This document shows positions 1 through 8,872 of a DNA stretch of 28,143 nucleotides, one piece after another. Made by a program: the position numbers and the translations under genes. Location of the stretch: NCBI GenBank assembly GCA_049694275.1, contig JBAVQS010000072.1, positions 1-28,143 on the forward strand, written 5' to 3'. Source of the stretch: JBAVQS01 sp049694275. GTDB taxonomy: Bacteria; Chloroflexota; Anaerolineae; UBA4142; SHND01. Each line of letters opens with the position of its first letter. Within the stretch, counting starts at the first letter, position 1. The notes beneath the pieces are model-generated. The model did no database searches. It was not told the origin of the DNA and worked only from the letters and a program-made list of their open reading frames with translations.

Positions 1-204
1 TATTTTGAATGGGTGCAGGATTTGCAGTCGTTCTTTTGGGACGAGGCCGATATCAATGGCCGGCTCAAACGCGTCATGGATGCGGCATTCGACGCGGTCA
101 ATGCCAAGGCCCAGGCGATGACCATTCCGCTGCGCCTCGCGGCGAACATTGTCGCGATCGAGCGCGTGGCCGATGCGACGCGCCTGCGCGGCATCTACCC
201 CTAG
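1..204 (+). CDS. Glu/Leu/Phe/Val dehydrogenase, 3' end only (cut by window edge)
   Basis: This is the C-terminal 67 residues of a glutamate dehydrogenase-type protein; the gene starts before the window. The frame opens at base 1 with YFEWVQDLQSFFWD, the conserved C-terminal segment of the family, and ends RLRGIYP then TAG at 202-204. By hand count it is identical at about 36 of 67 positions to the end of the complete paralogue at 359-1663, so the two are tandem duplicates. The NAD(P)-dependent family interconverts glutamate and 2-oxoglutarate plus ammonia in the cytosol. The active-site half lies outside the window, so it cannot be said whether this copy keeps the catalytic lysine that the downstream copy has lost. 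Family identity is certain; the precise substrate is not. Confidence 0.93.
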   Translation, partial: YFEWVQDLQSFFWDEADINGRLKRVMDAAFDAVNAKAQAMTIPLRLAANIVAIERVADATRLRGIYP

Positions 205-230
205 ACACTGAGGAAAATCGAGCGTATAAT
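202..230 (+). promoter_or_regulatory. sigma70-like promoter for the second gdh gene
   Basis: A -35 element TAGACA (202-207, five of six consensus bases) is separated by 17 bases from a perfect -10 TATAAT (225-230). The -35 begins on the stop codon of the upstream gdh gene. This gives the downstream paralogue its own transcript, starting near 237, with a leader of about 120 bases. Confidence 0.7.
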
Positions 231-242
231 TCTGCCATTCGT

Positions 243-306
243 GGGTCTCGACCGGATTGGGCGAGACCCGGGCAGTCTCTTGTTCTTTTGGCAAGGCAGC
301 CAAAAG
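243..306 (+). promoter_or_regulatory. two hairpins in the gdh leader
   Basis: Two perfect 8-bp stems lie in the predicted leader: GGGTCTCG (243-250) with CGAGACCC (262-269), and CTTTTGGC (285-292) with GCCAAAAG (299-306). Neither is followed by a clear U tract. They may form an attenuator or a processing or stability structure between the tandem dehydrogenase genes. No known riboswitch class was recognised. Confidence 0.4.
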
Positions 307-358
307 GCACATTGAACCTTGTGGACAAGACTGAAAACTCAATGAGGAGGACAAGCTG

Positions 359-1663
359 ATGACGGCTCTATTGGCACCTACGCCAATTACAAAAACAGAC
401 AAGCAGCAGGACCTGTGGACCACGACCCGGGAGCAGTTTAATCGGGCGGCGGACAAGCTCAATCTGGACCCCCGCCTGCGCGTGGTCATGAGTGAGTGCC
501 AGCGTGAACTGACCGTGAATTTCCCGGTCCGGCTTTCGGATGGCACGACCAGGGTATTTACAGGCTATCGCGTGCATCACGACCTGACACGCGGTCCGGC
601 CAAAGGGGGCATCCGCTATCATCCGGATGTGTCCCTCGAACAGGTCAAGGCGTTTGCGATGGCGATGACCTGGAAAGCGGCCATCATCAATGTACCGTTT
701 GGCGGCGGCTCCGGCGGGGTCATCTGCGACCCGCGCGGCGAGCGAACCGGCAAACCGATGACCCGAAGCGACCTGGAAAACCTGACCCGGCGCTATACTA
801 CGGAAATCCAACTCTTGATCGGCCCCAATCTGGACATCCCCGGCACGGACATTAACGTCACTCCCCAGGTTGTCTCCTGGATGATGGATACCTATTCCAT
901 GCATTCGGGGCATACGGTGACTGGCGTCGTGACCGGCAAGCCGGTCGCGATTGGCGGCTCGGAGATGCGAGATGAATCAACCGGGCTGGGAATTCAAATG
1001 GTGGTCGAGGCGGCAGCGCGGCATTTACAGTTCCCCCTGGAAGGGGCGCGTGTGGTCATTCAGGGCTTTGGCAATTCGGGTATCTATTCAGCGCGGCTCT
1101 TGTACGAGTTGGGCTGCAAGATTATTGCCATTAGCGATTCCAAAGGCGGAATCCTCAACACCAACGGGTTGAATCCTGCGTCCGTGGAATTGTGGAAACA
1201 GGAGCACGGCACGGTTACCGGGTATAACGGAAGCGATGCGATCACGAACGGCGAGATCCTCCAGATCCCCTGCGATATCCTGATTCCTGCCGCGCTTGAA
1301 TCCCAGATTACGGCGGAAAATGCGCCCAAGATACAGACCAAGATTCTGGCCGAGGCGGCAAACCTGCCCACCACGCCGGAAGCGGACCGAATCCTTTTCG
1401 ATAAGGGCGTTTTTGTCCTCCCTGACATTCTCGCGAATGGGGCGGGTGTGGCGTTGTCCTATTTCGAGTGGGTGCAGGACCTCCAATCCTTTTTCTGGGA
1501 TGGAGATGATATCAAGCGGCGATTGCGTACCATTGTCACCTATGCGTTCGAGAACGTGGTCGATACCGCGCGAGAGTTTCATGTTGATAACCGCACGGCG
1601 GCGATCATGATTGCGGCCAGGCGCGTGGCCGAGTCCACTCAGTTGCGCGGGATTTATCCATAA
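359..1663 (+). CDS. Glu/Leu/Phe/Val dehydrogenase paralogue with Lys-to-Ser change in the active-site signature
   Basis: The 434-residue protein is full length for the family. An N-terminal substrate domain is followed by a Rossmann domain (GFGNSG near residue 235) and the conserved tail SYFEWVQ. The start is set by AGGAGG at 344-349, nine bases before the ATG. Two lysines known to be important in the family are present (K82 in GPAKGG, K106 in TWKAA), as is the catalytic Asp (D164 in PGTDINV). The signature normally reading GG-G/A-K-GG is GGGSGG here, so the catalytic Lys position is Ser118 (codon TCC at 710-712). It sits directly after another gdh copy. Inference: it may be a weak or inactive enzyme, or a regulatory partner in a hetero-oligomer, as described for the tandem GdhA/GdhB of Thermus thermophilus. 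The fold is otherwise intact, so this is not an obvious pseudogene. Confidence 0.9.
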   Translation: MTALLAPTPITKTDKQQDLWTTTREQFNRAADKLNLDPRLRVVMSECQRELTVNFPVRLSDGTTRVFTGYRVHHDLTRGPAKGGIRYHPDVSLEQVKAFAMAMTWKAAIINVPFGGGSGGVICDPRGERTGKPMTRSDLENLTRRYTTEIQLLIGPNLDIPGTDINVTPQVVSWMMDTYSMHSGHTVTGVVTGKPVAIGGSEMRDESTGLGIQMVVEAAARHLQFPLEGARVVIQGFGNSGIYSARLLYELGCKIIAISDSKGGILNTNGLNPASVELWKQEHGTVTGYNGSDAITNGEILQIPCDILIPAALESQITAENAPKIQTKILAEAANLPTTPEADRILFDKGVFVLPDILANGAGVALSYFEWVQDLQSFFWDGDDIKRRLRTIVTYAFENVVDTAREFHVDNRTAAIMIAARRVAESTQLRGIYP

Positions 1664-1710
1664 CCGGAGTGGGCAGGTAAATCCCATGGGGACTCCTTGC
1701 AGTCGCAAGT

Positions 1711-1770
1711 AAACAGGGAAACAGGTAGACGGGGAGCGAACGGGCTGCCTGTCTGCCTGTTTGCTTGTCT
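1711..1770. repeat. imperfect inverted repeat in the gdh-tRNA spacer
   Basis: The segment 1711-1730 and the reverse complement of 1751-1770 agree at 16 of 20 positions. The sequence is built of AAACAGG/AGAC-type units. It may act as a terminator for gdh but lacks a T run; it looks like the degenerate palindromic filler seen in other spacers of this window. Confidence 0.45.
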
Positions 1771-1783
1771 ACCCGCTTCCAGT

Positions 1784-1812
1784 TTGACGATTTTGCTGCT
1801 CTCTGCTACAAT
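1784..1812 (+). promoter_or_regulatory. promoter of the tRNA cluster
   Basis: TTGACG (1784-1789), a 17-base spacer and TACAAT (1807-1812), with an extended TGC just before the -10. The predicted start near 1819 lies ten bases before tRNA-Ser(UGA). Confidence 0.75.
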
Positions 1813-1828
1813 ACGGCACGTCCAGTAA

Positions 1829-1912
1829 GGAGCAGTGCCGGAGTGGACTAACGGCGCCGCCTTGAAAGCGGATGGGCGATGAGCCACGGAGGTTCGAATC
1901 CTTCCTGCTCCG
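1829..1912 (+). tRNA. tRNA-Ser(UGA)
   Basis: The acceptor stem GGAGCAG (1829-1835) pairs with CTGCTCC (1905-1911), with discriminator G1912. The anticodon loop CTTGAAA gives anticodon UGA. The long variable arm is typical of serine tRNAs, and the T arm is GGAGG-TTCGAAT-CCTTC. CCA is not fully encoded. Confidence 0.95.
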
Positions 1913-2074
1913 CCGGAAAAGATTTCAGATTACGGACTGCGTCCCTTTCGGTCGCCGGCTAATAAATCCGGGTATCGGGGAATGGAATTTCCCGCCTGAA
2001 TTTGAAAGGTCGCCTCAGCGACCGAAAATGAGTTTGCCAATAGAGTCCTAATAATCCGGGGTGTGAAGTTACTT
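1913..2074. repeat. inter-tRNA spacer with palindromic repeats
   Basis: There is no gene in this 162-base spacer. TTTCGGTCGC (1946-1955) is an exact inverted copy of GCGACCGAAA (2018-2027). A small hairpin GGTCGC-CTCA-GCGACC occupies 2008-2023. This looks like a dispersed intergenic repeat. A TAATAAT at 2049-2055 could be a -10 for the next tRNA, but no well-spaced -35 was found. Confidence 0.45.
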
Positions 2075-2167
2075 GGAGGGGTCGCATAGCCTGGTCTAGT
2101 GCGCCCGCCTGCTAAGTGGGTCTAGGGGGTTATACCTCTAGCGCGGGTTCAAATCCCGCCCCCTCCG
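2075..2167 (+). tRNA. tRNA-Ser(GCU)
   Basis: The acceptor stem GGAGGGG (2075-2081) pairs with CCCCTCC (2160-2166), with discriminator G2167. The anticodon loop CTGCTAA gives GCU. A long variable arm and a T arm GCGGG-TTCAAAT-CCCGC are present. It reads the AGY serine codons. Confidence 0.95.
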
Positions 2168-2220
2168 CTCTCGACTGTGGATTGTGGATGAACGGACCTG
2201 TTCGCAATCCTATATCGTTT

Positions 2221-2294
2221 GTCCCCGTGGCGCAATTGGATAGCGCGCAGCCCTGCGAAGGCTGAGGTTGTGAGTTCGAGCCTCACCGGGGACG
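2221..2294 (+). tRNA. tRNA-Arg(GCG)
   Basis: The acceptor stem GTCCCCG (2221-2227) pairs with CGGGGAC (2287-2293), with discriminator G2294. The anticodon arm CAGCC-CTGCGAA-GGCTG gives anticodon GCG. The T arm is GTGAG-TTCGAGC-CTCAC. The first anticodon base is G, whereas many bacteria encode A34 (later inosine) for this box. Confidence 0.94.
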
Positions 2295-2310
2295 CTCTGT
2301 AAAGCACGTC

Positions 2311-2353
2311 ATAATCGCTCCTCTATCCTTAATCGGGATAGAGGAGCGATTAT
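2311..2353. terminator. long hairpin between convergent transcripts
   Basis: Bases 2311-2328 are the exact reverse complement of 2336-2353 (18 bp) with a 7-base loop. The hairpin lies between the tRNA cluster (plus strand) and the end of the valS operon (minus strand). The T tract is short on both sides, so it is a probable bidirectional terminator of non-classical form. Confidence 0.65.
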
Positions 2354-2380
2354 TGTTGGCGATAAGCCCTTTCCTAACGG

Positions 2381-3169
2381 TTATCTCTTTTGCACAATCA
2401 GCCAGCGAAAGTTGTACGGGGAGTGGATCGTGCGGTCGAGGCTGCCCAAATGGTTCTCGGTCCATTGACGCAGTTCGGGCATGACCGCATCCATGACGTG
2501 CCGGGGGATGGCCCACGTTTCAGAGGCAATCTGCTGGTCGATCTCGCGAAGGGTCTCGGCGAGGGTCGCGGGCTCAGTCCAATCCATCACATCGACCAGG
2601 CGCGGCGCGTTTCCCCATTTTGCCAGTTCCCGGATAATCTCCTCCTCGGATTGGGCGCCCGGGCGTTTGGTACTAACGCCAAAGGGTTCGACCAGCCGGT
2701 GCAGTTCCTGGCGCACCAACCAGTTGGGCGAGTCCGAAGTGCGGCGGTGCCAACTGATTAGCAAATAGCCCCCGGGTTTGATCACGCGCTGCGCCTCGCC
2801 AATCGCATTTTCCCATCCGTTCACCAGGTGGAGCACATGCACGGCATAGATGACATCAAAAGTATTCTCGGGGAAAGGGAGTTGGAGCACATCTGCCTGG
2901 GCGACGTCGACCGGCGCCGGATTCGCGGCCAGCTTGGACTGCAGCACCTGCATCATGGCGAATGAGAGGTCGACGCCCGAGATGCGCCCGATTTTGGCCG
3001 CAAGCGGCAGTGCAATCCTTCCTGTGCCAATTCCCAACTCTAACACCCTGGCGCCCGGTTGGAGATGGGTTTCCTGGATTAACGCGTCGAGCGGCCTGTC
3101 GGCAACCTCGGGCGGCAGCGCCCGCGTCCGGTCATAATATTCAATCGCACGATCAAAGACAATACTCAT
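2381..3169 (-). CDS. class I SAM-dependent methyltransferase (Methyltransf_11 type)
   Basis: The 262-residue soluble protein has SAM-binding motif I VLELGIGTGRIALPL at about residues 40-54, an acidic residue after the next strand (SGVDLS), and a motif IV-like YAVHVLHLV. This is the pattern of UbiE/COQ5-like small-molecule methyltransferases. The substrate cannot be assigned. It is the last gene of the minus-strand run that begins at the valS T-box, 45 bases after rsmD, and is the third methyltransferase in a row. The gene ends just before the hairpin at 2311-2353. Confidence 0.85.
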   Translation of the reverse strand: MSIVFDRAIEYYDRTRALPPEVADRPLDALIQETHLQPGARVLELGIGTGRIALPLAAKIGRISGVDLSFAMMQVLQSKLAANPAPVDVAQADVLQLPFPENTFDVIYAVHVLHLVNGWENAIGEAQRVIKPGGYLLISWHRRTSDSPNWLVRQELHRLVEPFGVSTKRPGAQSEEEIIRELAKWGNAPRLVDVMDWTEPATLAETLREIDQQIASETWAIPRHVMDAVMPELRQWTENHLGSLDRTIHSPYNFRWLIVQKR

Positions 3170-3214
3170 TCGGGTTAGAGGGCTGGCCGGTTAAAGGATC
3201 GGTAGGACGACCTT

Positions 3215-3769
3215 TTAACTGGCTGCTTGCTTTCTCTCGTAAAAACAGAGGAGCGTATTCCCATACTTGCGCTGGTCCACCTCCTCGTACAATTGCAATT
3301 CCAATTCGCGGTACTCTCTGGGGTGAATCTGGACGATGATTGCTCCTTTCGGCGTAAGGAACTGGCGCTTGTCGAGGTGCCCCATCGTTTCGGACCAGAG
3401 TTCTTTGTATTGCGGCGGCGCCACATAGACCAGGTCGTATAGCTCCACCGGATCGCGTTTGACGAATTTGAACACATTTTCTCGCACGACACGCGCTTTG
3501 CCGGCGAGCTTGGTCGTTCGCAGGTTTTCGCGCAGCACGCTCAGCGCCTCGTCGTTCATTTCGACAAAGGTCGCCAGGCGCGCCCCGCGGGAGAGGGCCT
3601 CGATCCCTACGCTTCCCGCGCCGGCAAATAGGTCGAGGACATTGGCGTCGATGACGTCGACGCCCAGGATGTTAAACAGCGCCTCTTTGACGCGGTCCAT
3701 AATCGGCCGCGTGGATAAGGGGGGGGACTTTAGCTTTCTTGCTTTAGCTGAACCGGAGATGACTCGCAT
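3215..3769 (-). CDS. rsmD: RsmD-like 16S rRNA guanine-N2 methyltransferase
   Basis: The N terminus MRVISGSAKARKL, followed by RPIMDRVKEALFNIL and VLDLFAGAGSVGIEALSRGA, is diagnostic for the RsmD family. That family methylates G966 of 16S rRNA (E. coli numbering) during 30S maturation. The start chosen at 3769 (184 residues) begins at the family-typical Met; an upstream in-frame ATG at 3802 would overlap pcm and adds non-conserved residues. Motif IV, normally D/N-PP-F/Y, reads APPQY here, with Ala117 in place of the acidic or amide residue. The gene lies five bases after pcm. Family membership is firm; activity given the altered motif is uncertain. Confidence 0.85.
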   Translation of the reverse strand: MRVISGSAKARKLKSPPLSTRPIMDRVKEALFNILGVDVIDANVLDLFAGAGSVGIEALSRGARLATFVEMNDEALSVLRENLRTTKLAGKARVVRENVFKFVKRDPVELYDLVYVAPPQYKELWSETMGHLDKRQFLTPKGAIIVQIHPREYRELELQLYEEVDQRKYGNTLLCFYERKQAAS

Positions 3770-3774
3770 ATTGA

Positions 3775-4920
3775 TCAATACCGAATGTGGTATTCCATCC
3801 ACTTTTTGGGAATCACGAGCTCATCGGGAAGGATAGGCATACTCCCCAATGGCGCAGCGGTGATCGTCGCCCGTTCGAGCGCAGGCCGGCCCCAGCCTTC
3901 CCAATCGACAATGAGCTGATTGAGCAGGGCCAGCCCCGCATCATCGCCATACACCCGTACGCTCACCCGATGCCCGTTTTCCGGGGCGGGCGGCAGCAGG
4001 ATCGCCAGGCCGGTGTCTCCTGCCATCATCGCGAACGAAAACTCTTGATCGAATTTCTCTTTCTCATAATCGATCAGCGTGAAAAAGGTTGAACTGTGGA
4101 GAGCGATGTATTCCACCAGGCTGCGAAAGATATCGCCCGATGCGCCAAACAGGTGTTGCTCACGCCCCTTTTTCTCCAAAAGGTTGGCAAGGGTGGGCTT
4201 GAGTTGTCCGGCATCCTCGGCGCCGACCGTGATGGGACCAATCTGGACGGTTGCCATGGGTCCGGCGAATGCCCCACGGAGGGGCATGAATCCACACTGC
4301 CGGATGCTCGTGCTCACCAACCGCTCTCCCCGTTTTTCAAACTCGGTCGAAAATTGGAGGGTGCGCAGCGACAGTGGGAGGACCATCCGCCCGCCTTCAC
4401 ACAACTGTTCAAGCCAGTGTGGGCTAATGTCCCAGACCCCGACGGTTGCGATGATAGCATTGTACGGCGCTGCCGGCGGATAGCCGTAGCCACCATCCGC
4501 ACAGATCACGTCGACGTTCAGTGTCCTGGCTTGCTGCAAGTGCGCCTGCGCCTGATCGACAATGTCTTGATCGATGTCGATGGTCGTCACCCGGCCGGCG
4601 GGACCGAGCAGATGTCCCATCAATGCTGCATTATACCCCGTCCCCGCGCCGATTTCCAGTACGTGTTCGTCCGGAGCAAGCTGCAGTTGCTCCAGCATGA
4701 TCGCCATTATGGCCGGCTGGGAACTGGAGCTGATCGGAACCCCGCTCTCGTACTTGGTCGGGATGGCTTTGTCGGTATAGACCTCGGCGACGGGCAGATC
4801 GGGCAGGAAAAGGTGACGCGGCGCCGCGCGGAATGCCGCGTCAACCTCCGGTCGAGTGATAAACCTGGCGCGCTTTAATTCTTCGATCAGTTGCTCTTGC
4901 AGGCGATCTGTCTTGTCCAT
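3775..4920 (-). CDS. pcm: protein-L-isoaspartate O-methyltransferase with C-terminal extension
   Basis: The 381-residue protein has an N-terminal PCMT domain covering roughly residues 10-215: FLPDLPVAEVYTD, the ISSSSQPAIMA motif, then SAM motif I VLEIGAGTGYNAALM near residue 88 and ADGGYGYPPAAPYNAII. The classical enzyme is about 210 residues and repairs isoaspartyl damage by methyl transfer. About 165 extra residues follow, without recognised motifs, as in longer PCMT relatives found in Gram-positive-like and Chloroflexi lineages. Those relatives sometimes act on peptides rather than damaged proteins, so the substrate is uncertain. The start lies four bases after the valS stop, so translational coupling is likely. 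Confidence 0.8.
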   Translation of the reverse strand: MDKTDRLQEQLIEELKRARFITRPEVDAAFRAAPRHLFLPDLPVAEVYTDKAIPTKYESGVPISSSSQPAIMAIMLEQLQLAPDEHVLEIGAGTGYNAALMGHLLGPAGRVTTIDIDQDIVDQAQAHLQQARTLNVDVICADGGYGYPPAAPYNAIIATVGVWDISPHWLEQLCEGGRMVLPLSLRTLQFSTEFEKRGERLVSTSIRQCGFMPLRGAFAGPMATVQIGPITVGAEDAGQLKPTLANLLEKKGREQHLFGASGDIFRSLVEYIALHSSTFFTLIDYEKEKFDQEFSFAMMAGDTGLAILLPPAPENGHRVSVRVYGDDAGLALLNQLIVDWEGWGRPALERATITAAPLGSMPILPDELVIPKKWMEYHIRY

Positions 4921-4924
4921 CGCT

Positions 4925-7571
<2,647 letters not shown>

Positions 7572-7579
<8 letters not shown>

Positions 7580-8126
7580 TTTGGATAGCTCCTCTGGTTG
7601 TATTTTGATACCATTGCATGATTTTCAAGCTGATGAGTACGGCGATGGCGCCGGCAATGAGCGCAGGGAGGCCGGCGATCGCCGCGGCAACAACGACAGC
7701 AATTGTATGGGTTCGCGAATAAAGGGTCAGAATGAGCCAGAACACGATAAAAGCTCCGCCGGCGCCGTATAGCGCGCTAAACAGGATGACGCGGCCGCGA
7801 TGGGGGCTGCCGTCCGGCGCAGCGAAAAGGCCGATCCGGGTCAACACGCCGATAGCCAGCCCACCCAGCGTGCCGAGGATGAGCCCACCGGGCAAGCCAA
7901 AAATTCCTCCGGCAATGCCGCCCAATAGCGCCATCAAAAAAATGGCAAAGATCCCGCGCCCGATATCAGCCGGGACAAAACCGCTCAAATCTTGCTGCCC
8001 AATTCCATAAAATAATACGATGTTGGCCAACACCGCGCCATACAGAGGACCAAGCAAAGCGCCTGCGCCCAATCCCCATATGCCTCCCAGCCAGGTTGTA
8101 TTCAATAGTAATCGGCTCGTCGTCAT
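7572..8126 (-). CDS. small multi-pass membrane protein upstream of valS, function unknown
   Basis: This hypothetical protein has 184 residues. The ATG at 8126 is chosen because GGAG lies eight bases upstream (8135-8138) and because the longer frame to 8171 would begin inside the T-box terminator. The sequence is dominated by hydrophobic, Gly/Ala-rich stretches, probably four or five membrane segments (for example GGIWGLGAGALLGPLYGAVL, GIFAIFLMALLGGIAGGIFG, and a pair near the C terminus). No enzymatic motif was recognised. It is the first gene after the valS T-box and overlaps valS by eight bases, so it should be co-expressed and coupled with it. A role linked to valine or amino-acid stress is only a guess. 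Confidence 0.75.
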
Positions 8127-8149
8127 TCGGATGACTCCAACAGCATAAC

Positions 8150-8185
8150 AAAAAAATCCCTTCCACCTCAAGGGCGAAAGGGATT
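8150..8185 (-). terminator. T-box regulatory intrinsic terminator
   Basis: On the minus strand, AATCCCTT (from 8185) pairs with AAGGGATT, followed by a run of T ending at 8150. It directly follows the T-box core and competes with the antiterminator. Confidence 0.88.
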
Positions 8186-8454
8186 CCGCGTTACCACCTT
8201 TATTCAGATTACAAGTCGCATGTGACAGGCTGCATTCACTCTTTGTGACCTGTGTCCTGAAACTTGAGGCTTGTAACCCCTCCTGGCTGTAACGGGCTGA
8301 CCCGGAGCCGACTAGTCCACGCGTTTCATCGGCTCAACTCCCCGGCGACCTTCGGCTTGTCTCGGCGCGAAAGGCTTGCACCCGATGGCCCCTCGTCTCT
8401 ACCGCCTTGAGTAAGCTTACTCCTCCGGTTCGATGTTGTTGATTATCATCGAGT
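8150..8454 (-). promoter_or_regulatory. T-box leader controlling the valS operon (GUC specifier)
   Basis: Read on the minus strand, the leader carries an AGAGA-containing stem I, a GGTGCAAGCC-like apical segment, and a candidate specifier GUC (8349-8347, valine codon) preceded by GAAG. It then has the T-box core AAGGTGGTAACGCGG (8200-8186) and an intrinsic terminator. The UGGU in the core can pair with the ACCA end of uncharged tRNA-Val. A T-box with a valine specifier immediately upstream of valS is self-consistent. The boundary of stem I and the specifier were judged by eye. Confidence 0.88.
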
Positions 8455-8460
8455 GAAAAG

Positions 8461-8489
8461 ATTATATCTCAGTCGGGGGACGGCGTCAA
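8461..8489 (-). promoter_or_regulatory. promoter of the T-box/valS operon
   Basis: TTGACG (8489-8484), a 17-base spacer and a perfect TATAAT (8466-8461) on the minus strand. Transcription should start near 8454, just before the T-box stem I. It is the best consensus promoter in the window. Confidence 0.85.
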
Positions 8490-8500
8490 GCGCGAGAGGC

Positions 8501-8640
8501 TTGGTGATTATTCATATGTAGGGGCAGCGGCTTGCGACCAAAGGGAGTCCCCGCCGAGTAGGTCCCCCTATGGGGATTGGATCCCTGCCCAAGTCGGGCG
8601 AGCACAAGGCGTCGCCCCTACCAGATGTGAATAACCACCA
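8501..8640. repeat. MITE-like imperfect inverted-repeat element
   Basis: Left arm 8501-8534 and right arm 8605-8640 are imperfect inverted copies: both contain TAGGGGC and TTATTCA-type blocks and begin GGTG/GGTT when read inward. The roughly 70-base centre holds smaller GC-rich palindromes. No ORF is present. The size and structure fit a non-autonomous element or a large REP-like repeat, located between the valS promoter and the restriction operon. Confidence 0.55.
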
Positions 8641-8673
8641 GCGAGGGACCTCACCGCGCCGAGGAACGGACAA

Positions 8674-8702
8674 TTGTCCTTTCACCGCTCCTATGCTAGA
8701 AT
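8674..8702 (+). promoter_or_regulatory. candidate promoter for the hsd operon
   Basis: TTGTCC (8674-8679), 17 bases, then TAGAAT (8697-8702) with an extended TGC before the -10. A second, weaker possibility is TATAAA at 8845-8850 with TTTTCC at 8822-8827, closer to hsdM. Confidence 0.5.
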
Positions 8703-8787
8703 CGGAGTAATCGGATAGCAGGATACGCTCAATGATTTAGCGACACCCCAGAACGGCCCGGGCGCGATACGGCGCGGGCGAATGAGA

Positions 8788-8825
8788 GCCCGCTTGTGCC
8801 ATGCCCCAGAGCGGGCCTTAATTTT
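8788..8825 (+). terminator. possible attenuator hairpin ahead of hsdM
   Basis: GCCCGCT (8788-8794) pairs with AGCGGGC (8810-8816) across a 15-base loop, followed by CTTAATTTT. It lies between the stronger candidate promoter and hsdM. It is either a terminator of a lost upstream gene or an attenuator for the restriction operon. Confidence 0.4.
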
Positions 8826-8872
8826 CCGCCACGCGAGTCATTCATATAAAATCGGATGAGAGCACGCTTCGT

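Noticed and set aside
8127..8171. N-terminal extension of the membrane protein upstream of valS
   Set aside because: It would start inside the T-box terminator hairpin. The downstream ATG has a well-placed GGAG.
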